A stretch of 64,000 nucleotides of DNA from Empedobacter falsenii (GCF_013488205.1 NZ_CP040908.1:1527876-1591875), one strand, 5' to 3'; positions 18,383 through 28,722 are shown, numbered from the stretch's first letter. Numbers and translations are program-made. The notes: generated from the letters alone by a model not told the origin.

Positions 18383-18712
18383 ATGGGAATTACTAAAACA
18401 GAGATGTTTACAAAAGAACAAAATAGATTAGCTGTAATGTTTAAGGTTTTAGGACATCCAGCTCGTATTGCTATTTTGCAACATATTATCAATCAAAAAG
18501 CTTGTATTTGCAATGATTTGGTAGAAGAATTGGGATTAGCGCAAGCAACGATTTCTCAACATTTAAAAGAATTAAAAAATATAGGAATTATACAAGGTTC
18601 TATAGAAGGTAAATCTGTTTGTTATTGTATTGAAGAAAAAGTATGGAAAGAGATACAAAATGAACTTGTTACTTTCTTTAATCAAGAAGTGAAAGTTAAT
18701 CAATGCTGTTAA
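18383..18712 (+). CDS. arsR: ArsR-family metalloregulator
   Basis: A 109-residue winged-helix repressor. The recognition region reads LGLAQATISQHLKELKNIGII. The metal site is likely the Cys41-x-Cys43 pair (ACICNDL) in the helix equivalent to the ELCVC motif of classic ArsR. Extra cysteines lie at YC and in the terminal CC. Arsenite binding should release the operator. It begins the arsenic operon and is flanked by two matching palindromes. Confidence 0.92.
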   Translation: MGITKTEMFTKEQNRLAVMFKVLGHPARIAILQHIINQKACICNDLVEELGLAQATISQHLKELKNIGIIQGSIEGKSVCYCIEEKVWKEIQNELVTFFNQEVKVNQCC

Positions 18713-18737
18713 AGGCATTTTTTTTTAATCTAGATCC

Positions 18738-18753
18738 ATCGTAATATTACGAT
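18738..18753. promoter_or_regulatory. ArsR operator, second site
   Basis: ATCGTAATATTACGAT is a perfect 16-bp palindrome, 38 bp before the DUF6428 start. It suggests that the structural genes have a second ArsR-controlled promoter separate from that of arsR. Confidence 0.8.
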
Positions 18754-18791
18754 TAATAAATAAAGAAAATAAATTTAAAAACTCAATTCAT

Positions 18792-19256
18792 ATGACACTT
18801 GAACAAATCAAAGAGATATTGCCAAATTTAGACAATGTTGAATTTCAATTAGAAGATGGGACATTTGTACCAGAATATTTCCACGTAACAGAAGTAGGAC
18901 AAATCACCAAAAACTTTATTGATTGTGGTGGAACAATAAGAACTGAAAAAGTCGTGAATTTCCAACTATGGAATGCTGACGATTTTGAACATCGTTTAAA
19001 ACCAAATAAATTGCTTCACATCATCCAGCTTTCAGAAAGTAAATTAGGGATTGAGAACAGCGAAATAGAAGTAGAATATCAAGCCGAAACAATTGGAAAG
19101 TATGATTTAGAATTCAATGGAAAACATTTTGTCTTAAAGAATAAACATACAGCCTGTTTAGCAGAAGATGCGTGTGGTATTTCAAATCAAAAACCTAAGT
19201 TAAAATTATCAGAAATTCAGTCATCTTGTTGCACACCAAACTCAGGATGTTGTTAA
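18792..19256 (+). CDS. DUF6428 family protein of ars operons
   Basis: A 154-residue cytoplasmic protein. The order IDCGGTIRTEKVVNFQLW, then HRLKPNKLLHIIQLSE, matches DUF6428, a family seen in Bacteroidota arsenic operons. The C-terminus is Cys-rich (SSCCTPNSGCC), which suggests arsenite binding or delivery. That role is inference. It lies between arsR and the arsenate reductase gene, 13 bp before the latter. Confidence 0.8.
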   Translation: MTLEQIKEILPNLDNVEFQLEDGTFVPEYFHVTEVGQITKNFIDCGGTIRTEKVVNFQLWNADDFEHRLKPNKLLHIIQLSESKLGIENSEIEVEYQAETIGKYDLEFNGKHFVLKNKHTACLAEDACGISNQKPKLKLSEIQSSCCTPNSGCC

Positions 19257-19269
19257 AAAATCAAAAAAA

Positions 19270-19884
19270 ATGTATTCAATATTAAAAGAAAACATAACTA
19301 ATTTTCAAAATTTTGAGGCAATAACTACAGGTAGAAAGGCTGTTTTACAGACTTTAGTAGAATACATTCAACAAAAATTAGACAATGGACAAACTGTAAA
19401 TCTTAACTTTATTTGCAGACACAATTCACGCCGAAGCCATTTTTCACAAGTTTGGGCACAAATGGCAGCTTCTTATTACCATATTGAAAATGTTTTTTGT
19501 TATTCAGGTGGAACAGAACAAACGGCGCTATTTCCAAAAGTAGTAGAAACATTAAGTAACCAAGGCTTTCATATTTTCAAAATTGCAGAAAATAACAATC
19601 CAATTTACGCTATTAAATATAGCGAAAATGCTCTGCCTATCATAGGTTTTTCTAAAAAATATGATGATTTTTTCAATCCTATTTCTGAATTTGTAGCAAT
19701 CATGACTTGTTCGCAGGCTGATGGCGAATGTCCATTTATTGCGGGTGCAGAAAAAAGAATATCCCTAAGCTTCGAAGATCCCAAAACTTCAGATGGTATA
19801 CCACAACAAAATCTTATTTATACACAAAGAAGTACTGAAATAGCAACAGAAATGTTTTATGTTTTTTCTCAAATAACAAAATAA
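19270..19884 (+). CDS. arsC: Arsenate reductase-like LMW phosphatase family protein
   Basis: A 204-residue low-molecular-weight phosphatase-fold protein. The catalytic loop is [10 protein letters not shown], with Cys49-x5-Arg55. A second part, [18 protein letters not shown], holds an acidic DP pair (general acid region). It probably reduces arsenate to arsenite for the Acr3 pump. At 204 residues it is longer than thioredoxin-coupled ArsC (about 130-140). The CPF cysteine could join the redox relay. It ends 2 bp before acr3. Confidence 0.85.
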   Translation: MYSILKENITNFQNFEAITTGRKAVLQTLVEYIQQKLDNGQTVNLNFICRHNSRRSHFSQVWAQMAASYYHIENVFCYSGGTEQTALFPKVVETLSNQGFHIFKIAENNNPIYAIKYSENALPIIGFSKKYDDFFNPISEFVAIMTCSQADGECPFIAGAEKRISLSFEDPKTSDGIPQQNLIYTQRSTEIATEMFYVFSQITK

Positions 19885-19886
19885 GT

Positions 19887-20912
19887 ATGCAACCGAAACT
19901 AAAATTTTTAGACAGATACCTCACTCTTTGGATATTCCTCGCAATGGCAATCGGTATAGGATTGAGTTATTTATTTCCATCAATTTCAATCCTTACAAAC
20001 TCATTGAGTGTCGGTACTACAAATATTCCGTTAGCAATAGGATTGATCCTAATGATGTACCCACCTTTGGCAAAAGTAGATTATTCTTTATTACCTCAAG
20101 CTTTTAAGGATAAAAAAGTAATCGGTATATCATTATTTCTTAATTGGTTTGTTGGCTCACTGTTAATGTTTGGCTTAGCAATTTTGTTTCTAAGAAGCGA
20201 ACCTGATTATATGACAGGTTTGATATTAATAGGCTTAGCAAGATGTATTGCAATGGTAATTGTTTGGAGCGATTTAGCCAAAGCAAACCGAGAGTATACA
20301 GCAATGTTAGTAGCCTTGAATAGTATCTTTCAAATACTTTCTTACAGTTTTTTGGTTTGGTTATTCATCAATGTCTTACCTAATCAATTAGGGTTAGCCA
20401 ATTTCAATGTAAATGTATCGATGAAAGATGTCACAGAAAGTGTACTAATTTACTTAGGAATTCCTTTTTTAGCAGGATTTTTTAGTCGTTACGCATTGAT
20501 TAAATCAAAAGGTTTGAAATGGTACAACAGAAAATTTATTCCTAAAATATCGCCTATAACTTTATATGCTTTATTGTTTACTATTATATTAATGTTCAGT
20601 TTGAAAGGAAATAAAATAGTACAATTACCATTAGATGTCATAAAAATAGCAATCCCTTTAATCATCTATTTTGTACTAATGTTTTTTATTAGCTTCTTTA
20701 TCAATAAATGGCTAAAAGTTCCTTACAATAAAAATGCATCAATTGCATTTACAGCAACAGGAAACAACTTCGAATTAGCAATTGCTGTTGCTATCGCTGT
20801 ATTTGGGATCAATTCTCCACAAGCATTTGTAGGTGTTATAGGTCCGTTAGTGGAAGTTCCTGTGTTGATACTTTTAGTTAGGGCAAGTTTGTGGTTAAAG
20901 AAAAAGTATTAA
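19887..20912 (+). CDS. acr3: ACR3-family arsenite efflux pump
   Basis: A 341-residue inner-membrane carrier with about ten transmembrane segments. The family signature is clear: [18 protein letters not shown], then [20 protein letters not shown], where Cys120 is the conserved essential cysteine, then [23 protein letters not shown], and finally [14 protein letters not shown]. It expels arsenite made by the upstream reductase. It is the last gene of the operon. Some database names call this family ArsB, but the sequence is ACR3. Confidence 0.95.
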   Translation: MQPKLKFLDRYLTLWIFLAMAIGIGLSYLFPSISILTNSLSVGTTNIPLAIGLILMMYPPLAKVDYSLLPQAFKDKKVIGISLFLNWFVGSLLMFGLAILFLRSEPDYMTGLILIGLARCIAMVIVWSDLAKANREYTAMLVALNSIFQILSYSFLVWLFINVLPNQLGLANFNVNVSMKDVTESVLIYLGIPFLAGFFSRYALIKSKGLKWYNRKFIPKISPITLYALLFTIILMFSLKGNKIVQLPLDVIKIAIPLIIYFVLMFFISFFINKWLKVPYNKNASIAFTATGNNFELAIAVAIAVFGINSPQAFVGVIGPLVEVPVLILLVRASLWLKKKY

Positions 20913-20963
20913 AAAACTCTTATTAATACTAATATGAGCTTTTAATTTATAATTTGATTCGTT

Positions 20964-21106
20964 CTAAAAATCGTCTTCAATAATTTTCTGCACTCGTCCA
21001 ATTTGTCCATCCATCAAACGAACTTTTATACTATGATGATGATAAGACGTAGAAGTCAATAAATCTTTCACGATACCCTCTGTCAATCTTCAGTTCGTTA
21101 ATCCTT
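20964..21106 (-). pseudogene. ywbE: ywbE (DUF2196) remnant
   Basis: On the minus strand one frame reads LTEGIVKDLLTSTSYHHHSI and then KVRLMDGQIGRVQKIIEDDF followed by a stop at 20964-20966, matching the second half of YwbE-type proteins. Just upstream an in-frame TGA sits where a Gly codon is expected (LTN*RLTEG), and no N-terminal half follows. It is a decayed gene. An inverted repeat (TTGGATACC / GGTATCCAA) lies beyond at 21183-21214, and the rest of the gap to 21562 is AT-rich with no gene seen. Confidence 0.7.
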
Positions 21107-21562
21107 TTTCAATAAAAATTAAAAATTTAGATTTTTTGAGAGCGGTTTTTTGCTTTTTGGTCAATGCTTTATTAATAAAATCTTGGATACCTTAATGTTA
21201 ATTACGGTATCCAAAACAATAATATTATTTTAATTAAATGTATTTCGAAATTCTAAAGAAGAAAAATTAACCTTTTTATAGAATTATTTTTTTAAATCTT
21301 GTAGTATATTCCAATCCCTACTCATAAGCAATTTCGCTTACTGATAGTTTTGTAGTTGTTAACCTTACTTTTGTTTTTCAATCAACATATTATGAATATT
21401 TTCTTGAGTATTTTTTCAAATAACTATTTTAAGTAAACTATTCAGGCGATTTGGAGTTACATTTAACTTGAAGTGCTATCTCCGTTAAACTAGATATACT
21501 TTTGTTAATATTTTCTTCAGAATTAAAATGATAATTCAACAATTAATATCTTTCAAGTACTC

Positions 21563-21781
21563 TTATTTTAAATATTTTTTCATAATACTCAATACATTTT
21601 TGAGAGATTGTTCAGTAATTAAAATGGTTGACTTTTCTATCGTTCTAGTTCTAAAATCATCACAACAAGCGATAATTCTAAAGCCATCTTTTGTTTCAAT
21701 AAACTTTGGACTTTCATTGTGATCAGAACATTTTTCTACTTCAATAATATCTTTAATAAATTCGTAGTTAATTTTATCCAT
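21563..21781 (-). CDS. Small hypothetical protein
   Basis: A 72-residue acidic protein, MDKINYEFIKDIIEVEKCSD..., with a conserved-looking DGFRIIACCDDFRTRTIEKS core holding two adjacent cysteines. I do not recognise the family. It stands alone upstream of, and divergent from, the next gene. Codon use looks like a real gene, but confidence is moderate. Confidence 0.55.
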   Translation of the reverse strand: MDKINYEFIKDIIEVEKCSDHNESPKFIETKDGFRIIACCDDFRTRTIEKSTILITEQSLKNVLSIMKKYLK

Positions 21782-21992
21782 GGTAGAGAGCTTTTATAAA
21801 ATTATTTAATTTATTATTTTTTATCTTTTAAGTTAATCCCATTATAATTTTAAAAATTGTGAGATATTATAAATTTTAATACTTGATTTACAGTTCATCA
21901 TAAAAAAACATCAACTCATCATTTTATTTTTGAACATTATAAAGATCGCTAATATTTTTGAATCAAAATAATTAACATATAATCAAATCACA

Positions 21993-23048
21993 ATGAAAAA
22001 ATTTTTAAATATCATTAAGTTTATATTCATATCAATTTTAAGCATTTTTATACTTGTATTTATTTACTTTTTTATAAGTAATAAATTGTTTTTAGAATCA
22101 AAAAATGAGAGTAATTTGTCATATTTAGCTCAAAATAAAACTGACGTTACAAATTCAATTGATGAAAAACTATTTGATAATGATTTTTATAAATCAAAGG
22201 TTTTTCTGCTAGGCGAAATTCATGGATATGCAGATAATCAAAAATTAGATAAAGAGCTACTTTTTTTCTTAAATAGAAAGTTAGGTGTGAGATACTATAT
22301 AGCAGAAATGGATAGCATAACAGCAAAAAAAATAAATATTTTTTTGGAGGATAGTTTGAAAGATAGGGAAACATTAAAAGAAGTAGTATTAGCAATAAAG
22401 AAAAGAATACCACAACAGTCTAGTCAAGAATTATTTGATAAATGGAATGAAATATATGACTATAATCAAAAAATAGCAGATTCATTAAAAATAAAAGTAA
22501 TTGGGATTGACAAAAATTTTGACGATAACTCAAAAGAGTCCAGAGATTTAGCAATGGCAAATAATTTTAAGAATACAATCAAAAAATTGAAACTTGAAAA
22601 TGAAAAATTTTATGGTCTTTTTGGTTATTATCACGTTTTGCAAAATGCAACTGAAAATGGGAGAGGAACATTCGCTTCTGAATTAAAAAAATCAAATATT
22701 AAAACAACAAGTTTTGTTAGTTATACTATAGATAGTGAAATGTATATGCCAAAAAATCCTCAGTTTCCTACTCCAGAAAATGAAAAAATAGATTGGATAA
22801 ATGCAGACGGTCCTTTACAATTAGTAAAAGGAATAAATGATCTAAAAGAATTAAGCAAGCCAAATACAATAACACTTTTTAAGTTAAATTCACAAAATTC
22901 GCCTTACAACAATTCGAAGTATTTAATCAATGTAAAATCTAGAATTTTTGGAGAAAATATAGTTCCTCAAAATGGTAGATTTACAACAGATTATTTTCAA
23001 TATGTGTTTGTATTGAGAAATTCGCAGGCGCTTACAAAAATGAAATAG
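21993..23048 (+). CDS. Membrane-anchored ChaN/EreA-like protein
   Basis: A 351-residue protein with one N-terminal transmembrane segment (about residues 8-29) and a large outer domain. KVFLLGEIHGYADNQ (residues 69-83) is the Gly-Glu-x-His start of the Tiki/ChaN/erythromycin-esterase superfamily. YIAEMDS, GIDKNF and FGYYHVLQNA supply the other characteristic acidic and His positions. Members include haem-binding uptake proteins and esterases, and the substrate here is unknown. It is monocistronic, and the sequence after it (to 23280) holds no gene. Confidence 0.65.
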   Translation: MKKFLNIIKFIFISILSIFILVFIYFFISNKLFLESKNESNLSYLAQNKTDVTNSIDEKLFDNDFYKSKVFLLGEIHGYADNQKLDKELLFFLNRKLGVRYYIAEMDSITAKKINIFLEDSLKDRETLKEVVLAIKKRIPQQSSQELFDKWNEIYDYNQKIADSLKIKVIGIDKNFDDNSKESRDLAMANNFKNTIKKLKLENEKFYGLFGYYHVLQNATENGRGTFASELKKSNIKTTSFVSYTIDSEMYMPKNPQFPTPENEKIDWINADGPLQLVKGINDLKELSKPNTITLFKLNSQNSPYNNSKYLINVKSRIFGENIVPQNGRFTTDYFQYVFVLRNSQALTKMK

Positions 23049-23288
23049 AAACAAATTTTTAAAAAATGTTTGATACAACATCATGACAAATAACGTTTAT
23101 GTTTGACTTTAATTTTTTTGATACTTGTTTCTAAATTATATGACATTTTTATAATCCTTTTTACAACAATTTAATTTGCACTAAGGTTTCTCCAATGGTC
23201 ACATGAACTATTTAAAAAAAACAATTAAAAGTTTATAATACATTTTATAATTCTAGTACAGCATGTAAAAACAGTTGATATTTTGAAT

Positions 23289-23323
23289 AAAAAAAGGCTG
23301 AATTCCTTTATAGAATCAGCCTT
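23289..23323 (-). terminator. Terminator of the cold-shock gene
   Basis: On the minus strand AAGGCTGATTC pairs with GAATTCAGCCTT (8 bp plus 3 bp around a bulge) and runs into TTTTTTT. It lies about 75 bp after the cold-shock stop codon. Confidence 0.8.
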
Positions 23324-23398
23324 GTATAATGTTTTAAATAATATTTTAGTTTAAAAACAATTATATGTTTACGTTACTATATTATTATTAAAGTTTAA

Positions 23399-23590
23399 TT
23401 ACATGCGTCTAACGTTAGTAGCCATAAGACCTTTTTGCCCTTGTTCTACTTTAAACGAAACTTTATCATTTTCTCTAATATCATCAATTAAATTTGATGT
23501 ATGAACGAAAATTTCATTTCCTGTTTCTTTAATTGTAATGAAACCAAAACCTTTTGTATCGTTAAAAAACTTAACTGTACCTTCTTGCAT
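23399..23590 (-). CDS. CspA-family cold-shock protein
   Basis: A 63-residue single cold-shock domain that binds single-stranded nucleic acids. RNP1 is KGFGFI and RNP2 is IFVHTS. The length is typical. It has its own terminator. A 1.1-kb gap (23591-24720) lies upstream. The first few hundred bases may be a long structured leader, as in many csp genes, but I see no specific fold, and the rest is AT-rich with no gene. Confidence 0.95.
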   Translation of the reverse strand: MQEGTVKFFNDTKGFGFITIKETGNEIFVHTSNLIDDIRENDKVSFKVEQGQKGLMATNVRRM

Positions 23591-24720
23591 AATATTTTTT
23601 TTAAAAAAGAGAATAATAAAAAATTTCTATAATTATACATAAAGGAACTATTTCTATTCTAAAAAAAGAAATCGTTTATTATTCTCAATAAATTAATCAA
23701 CTTAACGCGTGATAATTAACGTGAAATACTTGAGATTAAAAATCAATTTGAAATTGAATATATTGAAAAGTATAAAGTAAAAGTAAAAAAATACAATATT
23801 TTAAGAAGTAAAAGGCTTGCTGCCAAAAAATTAAAAATGGTATGTCTAAAAAATTTAGTTTGTAACTAATTAATATCTTATCTCTGATATCGCTACAAAT
23901 GTAAAGTAAATAGTTGGATAAATAACAATTTGACAAAAAAAACATTTTTTAAAATAAAAGTCTGTTACTGCTTTACATTTTTTTGTTAGACTAATTTTAT
24001 AGGAAAAATCCATTCGAATACATTTATATGATATGAATTAGCTAAGGATGTTAGTTGATAATGGCTTGAAACTTTACCGAGAATAATAGATTGACTGACT
24101 TGATATACTTCAGAACATATTTCATTTTATAGATTTTTAGGAATAATAAATTAATATGATTATAATTTATGAAATCAAAAATTATTCAATTCGATGTTGA
24201 AAATTTATTATTACTCTTATTATTTATGAAGATAATGATGTAAATAATTATAACAACTAAAAAAGCTGTAGAAATTATATGAAGATGTGTTCCTATTTTA
24301 AATCGGTGCTTTTAATATACCCACTAATTATTTGTATAAAATATATCATAGTTAATTGTAAAAAATAATTTATAATAATCCTGATTTTAAATTGTATCAT
24401 ATAAAATAATCTTTCATTTCTAATGATGGCTTTATAGATTATCACTATATTTGAGAATATTTTATTTACATATAAGAAAATTCAAGAACTCTTATTTTTC
24501 AATTTTTTTTCAAAGATTATTCAGTATTTTTTCTAGTCTTTCTAGACTTCTATTCAATTACCACTTTGATTTTAATGTCCAAATTTAGATGTCTAAAACT
24601 ATTGAAGTTTAGTTAGATTCATCATTTTTAAATGAAAGTTTCTTATACTCTATGTATATAATATAGAACAGGACACTCATTTTTAATTCCTAATTACTAC
24701 AAAAAACACTATTATCTTCT

Positions 24721-25818
24721 ATGAAGAAAAAAATATATCTTTTAGTATGGACTATCCTTATTCCAATATTTGGATGGTTAACTTATTTTGGACACAACTA
24801 TTTTTCTGGAGCATTTTATTCTTTTATTTTATCTTTCTTGCTCATAGGAAGTGTACTTGCAGCTGTACACCATTCAGAAGTCATTGCTTATAGGGTAGGA
24901 GAGCCATTTGGTACACTTCTCTTAGCATTTGCTATTACTATAATTGAAGTCGCTTTGATTATTTCAATTATGTTAGGAGCAAAAGGATTAGAAACTATTA
25001 CGCTTGCTAGAGATACAGTTTATGCAGCTGTAATGATTATTATTACTGGAATTATAGGAGGATGTATCATTATAGGCTCTATAAAATTTAAAGTACAGAA
25101 TTTTACGCTTCAGGGTGTAAGTACAGCATTAATTACTCTTACTTCTATTATTATTTTTGTTCTTATTCTACCCAATTATACGATTAGTCATAATGGAGGT
25201 GAATATACATCTATGCAATTAGTTTTTGTATCTATTATTAGTTTAGGCTTATACTTTGGTTTTACAATGATGCAGACTATTCGTCATCGTAGTTATTTTA
25301 TATCTCCAGAGAATAAATTATCTAAAAATAATGCGTTACATAAACTTCCAATAAAACCATCACGCAAGGAAATGTACATAAGTATTTTATTTTTGATATT
25401 GTGTCTTGGTATTGTTGTGTTATTGGCAAAGTTACTGTCAAAAGATGTAGAACATATTGTAAAATGGGCAGGTGCTCCAAAATCTCTAGTAGGAGTAATA
25501 ATAGCAGGAATTGTACTTCTTCCGGAATGTTTAGCAGCTTTTCGAGCAGCAAGAAATAATCAAATTCAAACATCTTTAAATTTGGCTTTTGGTTCTGCCT
25601 TAGCAAGCATTGGGCTTAGCATTCCTGTAATTGCAATAACATCTGTAGTTACAGGGATAAGAATGAGTTTAGGTATTGATACTAAATCAACTATTTTACT
25701 AGGATTGTCATTATTTATTATTACTATTTCTTTAGCAACAGGGAAAACCAATATTATGCAGGGATTTGTATTAATATCAATTTTTCTAATTTATTTATTC
25801 ACTATAATAATACCTTAG
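24721..25818 (+). CDS. chaA: ChaA-type Ca2+(Na+,K+)/H+ antiporter
   Basis: A 365-residue inner-membrane exchanger of the CaCA superfamily with about eleven hydrophobic segments. It has the two alpha-repeat signatures: GEPFGTLLLAFAITIIEVAL (around residues 60-80) and LPECLAAFRAARNNQIQTSL...AFGSALASIGLSIP (around 260-300). The order and spacing match ChaA. It is monocistronic. The exact cation cannot be read from sequence. Confidence 0.9.
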   Translation: MKKKIYLLVWTILIPIFGWLTYFGHNYFSGAFYSFILSFLLIGSVLAAVHHSEVIAYRVGEPFGTLLLAFAITIIEVALIISIMLGAKGLETITLARDTVYAAVMIIITGIIGGCIIIGSIKFKVQNFTLQGVSTALITLTSIIIFVLILPNYTISHNGGEYTSMQLVFVSIISLGLYFGFTMMQTIRHRSYFISPENKLSKNNALHKLPIKPSRKEMYISILFLILCLGIVVLLAKLLSKDVEHIVKWAGAPKSLVGVIIAGIVLLPECLAAFRAARNNQIQTSLNLAFGSALASIGLSIPVIAITSVVTGIRMSLGIDTKSTILLGLSLFIITISLATGKTNIMQGFVLISIFLIYLFTIIIP

Positions 25819-26096
25819 AAATCATATTATTTATTAGTTTTTTCTGATGGTAAACAATTATTAGCTAGATGTTTTATGTTAAAATTTCTTAAATATATAG
25901 AAGAAGATTGGAAATGTTAATGAGTGATTTTTTATATAAAAAGATAATTTTTCTTAAGTTCATTATTATATGGACACCCCCAATTGATAATTTGGGGTTA
26001 TTTTTAAATCAACTCTTAATTATATTTGAAAAAAGGTTCAACTGTAATACAGTCAAACCCATTTGAAATATCATAATATAAAATTCTGAATAGCTT

Positions 26097-26396
26097 TTAA
26101 GCGTAATTTTTTACATTTTGAATATAATTTCTCACATCGTTTATAAAATTTGTAGATAAAAAAGAACCTTGTATACATTCTTTTTTATTTATCTCATTAA
26201 GCAATACAATTTCTTTTAATTCATGATTCAAATTAAAAACCGCTTCTATTGCTAATAAGTTAAGTTCTACAGTATAATTAGCATCTTCTATTTGAGTTTT
26301 ATTTATAGCTTTACTTAAAGCAAATTGAGATTTTTGATATTCATTAATATAATATATTAAATTATCCAATTCATCATTAATTCTTCCAGTTGTCAT
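26097..26396 (-). CDS. Hypothetical helical protein
   Basis: A 99-residue, mostly helical, mildly acidic protein (MTTGRINDELDNLIYYINEY...). It has no signal peptide or membrane segment, and one cysteine. The family is not recognised. It is monocistronic. The gap downstream on the plus strand (26397-27017) holds repeat Z copy 2 at 26700-26762 and an ATTCAATCAA / TTGATTGAAT inverted repeat near 26838-26885, but no gene. Confidence 0.5.
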   Translation of the reverse strand: MTTGRINDELDNLIYYINEYQKSQFALSKAINKTQIEDANYTVELNLLAIEAVFNLNHELKEIVLLNEINKKECIQGSFLSTNFINDVRNYIQNVKNYA

Positions 26397-26699
26397 AATT
26401 ATTTTTTTAAAAGGTACACAATAATAATTAAACTCTCTACTTTATGTGTAATTATAACATAGAAATAACATAAATGGAAACATATTTAATAAATTCAAAA
26501 AAGTAATGAAAGAAACTCATCTCATTCTATACTTTTTCTCTTCAAATATTCATCATAAATGAAGGATTTTATTATTCAGAAAGTTTAATTAGACTCTTTT
26601 CAAAAAGCTATTCTTTGTTTTCAATTAAAAATCTTATTTAGCTTAAGTTTTATATTAAAAACAATAGAAGTATTTTGTTTAACAAAATAAGGAATTAAT

Positions 26700-26762
26700 G
26701 AAGGAAAATAAATAGATTTTTATTTGAAACGGAAGTTATTTTTACAGTTTATTGTTATAAAT
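26700..26762 (+). repeat. Direct repeat Z, copy 2
   Basis: Copy of 18034-18097 (shared TTTTTATTTGAAACGGAAGTT and flanks) in the same orientation. Confidence 0.75.
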
Positions 26763-27017
26763 AAGAGCCTAATTAAAATTAAGTATAAAATAAGTTGAAA
26801 TAAATTATTTGATAAGTATTAAAATAGGCTCTTGAAATTCAATCAATTCATCATCATCATTACTTTCACAGTTGATTGAATTTTTTTATATAAAATATAA
26901 ATTTTGGGCGTTCCCTTTGGTCGGGATTTCCGTTGCAATCTTTTCTAATCAGAAAAGGATTTCCTCTACAATCCCTAACGCAAATACGAATCAATATTTA
27001 TATTAAATAAACAATTT

Positions 27018-27704
27018 TTATAAATTACTTTGTAAGTAAGCAATCATTTTCTCAGCAACTTCTTCCGAAGATGCAGGATTTTGACCTGTAATTAATAAAC
27101 CGTCTTCTACAACATGCACTCCCCAGTCTTCAGTTTTAGAGTAATGACCTCCTAATTTTTCTAATTCAACCTGAACTAAGAATGGAACAACATCTGTTAA
27201 TTGTACAGCATCTTCTTCAGAATTAGAAAAACCAGTTACATTTTTTCCTTTTACAAAAGGTTCTCCATTACTTAAAGTAATATTCTTGAAAACTCCTGGA
27301 GCATGACAAACAGCACCAACTGGTTTACCAGCATTATAGAAATCTAAAATCAATTGTTGAGAATGCGCATCATTTGCTAAATCCCATAGTGGTCCATGAC
27401 CTCCTGGATAGAAAATAGCATCATAATCCTCAGCTTTTTCTTTAGCTAATACATGTGTTTTTGCAATTAAAGCTTTAACATTTTCGTCTTTATTGTAACG
27501 CTCTGTAGCTTCTGTTTGTGCAGCTTCAGTTTCGCTATTAGGATCTATAGGAGCTTGTCCTCCTTTAGGTGTAGCAATAGTAACTTCGTGTCCAGCATCT
27601 ACAAATTTGTAGAAAGGAGCAGCAAATTCTTCTACCCAAAATCCTGTTTTATGTCCTGTATTTCCCAATTCATCATGAGAAGTAACAACAAATAATATTT
27701 TCAT
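27018..27704 (-). CDS. DJ-1/PfpI (Hsp31-like) protein
   Basis: A 228-residue class I glutamine-amidotransferase-like protein. The nucleophile elbow is GAVCHAPG with Cys133, and the N-terminal GFWVEEFAAPFYKF supplies the conserved Glu. The YPGGHGPLWDL loop is typical of Hsp31/YhbO-type members that handle methylglyoxal or glycated products. It is the last gene of the five-gene ohrR operon, 9 bp after the nitroreductase gene, so it is tied to electrophile and peroxide stress. Confidence 0.9.
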   Translation of the reverse strand: MKILFVVTSHDELGNTGHKTGFWVEEFAAPFYKFVDAGHEVTIATPKGGQAPIDPNSETEAAQTEATERYNKDENVKALIAKTHVLAKEKAEDYDAIFYPGGHGPLWDLANDAHSQQLILDFYNAGKPVGAVCHAPGVFKNITLSNGEPFVKGKNVTGFSNSEEDAVQLTDVVPFLVQVELEKLGGHYSKTEDWGVHVVEDGLLITGQNPASSEEVAEKMIAYLQSNL

Positions 27705-27712
27705 AGTTTTAA

Positions 27713-28348
27713 TTATTTAAATTCAACAATAAATTCTTCATTTGGTAGTCTAACTTTTTTCATAGATCCAATCCAGTCTAATTCAGGATCGGCAACACCA
27801 ACATACATTAAAGATACACTTTTAAGACCTAGCTGGTCTAATTTTAAAACTTTATCTACAATAGCGTTATCAAAACCTTCTACAGGAGTAGCATCAACTT
27901 TTAATTCAGCAGCTTGTGCTAATGCAAGCCCTAACGCAATATAAGTTTGACGAGCAGTATGTGCAAAATTTTCCTCTGCTGATGTATTCAAGTAAATACC
28001 TTTTATTTTATCTGTATAACTTCCGAAACGACCTCTTGGCAATCCTCTTTCATCTGTAGTAAAATCATATACTTTATCAATTCTTTCTGCTGTATAGTTG
28101 TCCCAAGCAGCAAAAATAATTACATGTGAACAATCTCTCATACATTCAGGATTAAGAGCTCCTTCTACCAATTGATTTTTTAAATCTTGGTTCTCTACAA
28201 CTAATACTTTAAAAGGTTGTAATCCAGATGAAGTAGGTGCTAGTCTAGCAGCTTCTAAAATTTTATCAATTTTATCTTGACTAACTTTTTGCGATGGATT
28301 GTATGCTTTTACTGCATGTCTCCAATTTAAATCTTCTATTAATGACAT
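27713..28348 (-). CDS. Nitroreductase-family flavoenzyme
   Basis: A 211-residue NfsB-like FMN oxidoreductase. The N-terminal WRHAVKAYNPSQKVS holds the RRSxRxF-like cofactor segment, and EAARLAPTSSGLQPFKVLVV is the conserved FMN-binding helix. The C-terminal KLDQLGLKSVSLMYVGVAD closes the fold. It probably reduces quinones, nitro compounds or other electrophiles with NAD(P)H. It is fourth in the ohrR operon, between DUF1304 and DJ-1. Confidence 0.92.
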   Translation of the reverse strand: MSLIEDLNWRHAVKAYNPSQKVSQDKIDKILEAARLAPTSSGLQPFKVLVVENQDLKNQLVEGALNPECMRDCSHVIIFAAWDNYTAERIDKVYDFTTDERGLPRGRFGSYTDKIKGIYLNTSAEENFAHTARQTYIALGLALAQAAELKVDATPVEGFDNAIVDKVLKLDQLGLKSVSLMYVGVADPELDWIGSMKKVRLPNEEFIVEFK

Positions 28349-28356
28349 TTTTTTAA

Positions 28357-28722
28357 TTATTTAGTTAAAAACACAAACAACATAGCAATTAAAGCAGGAA
28401 TACCTTGTAAAAAAAATATTTTTTTACCAGAGGTTATACCTCCAAAAATACCTGCAACAGTAATACATCCTAAAAAGAATAGACGAATATTACAACTCCA
28501 TTCATGATTTTCTATAAAAAAAGACCAAATAAGTCCTGCAATCAAAAAACCGTTATATAATCCTTGATTAGCAGCTAGTCCTTTCGTAGGAGTAAACAAA
28601 TCTTTTGGTAAAGATTTAAATGTTTTTTTACCTGCTGTTTCCCAAGCAAACATTTCCATCCAAAGAATGTAACAATGTTCAATTGCAACAACTACGGTTA
28701 AAGTACTTGCTATAATTTCCAT
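28357..28722 (-). CDS. DUF1304 membrane protein
   Basis: A 121-residue protein with four hydrophobic segments. The AIEHCYILWMEMFAWETAGKKTF motif and the KGLAANQGLYNGFLIAGLIW segment identify DUF1304. It is an inner-membrane protein of unknown function. Its place between ohr and the nitroreductase gene suggests a link to peroxide or electrophile resistance. Confidence 0.88.
   Translation of the reverse strand: MEIIASTLTVVVAIEHCYILWMEMFAWETAGKKTFKSLPKDLFTPTKGLAANQGLYNGFLIAGLIWSFFIENHEWSCNIRLFFLGCITVAGIFGGITSGKKIFFLQGIPALIAMLFVFLTK

Noticed and set aside
23736..23945. 69-codon minus-strand ORF near the cold-shock gene
   Set aside because: AT-rich, hydrophobic by composition, with no homology or start context; probably chance.
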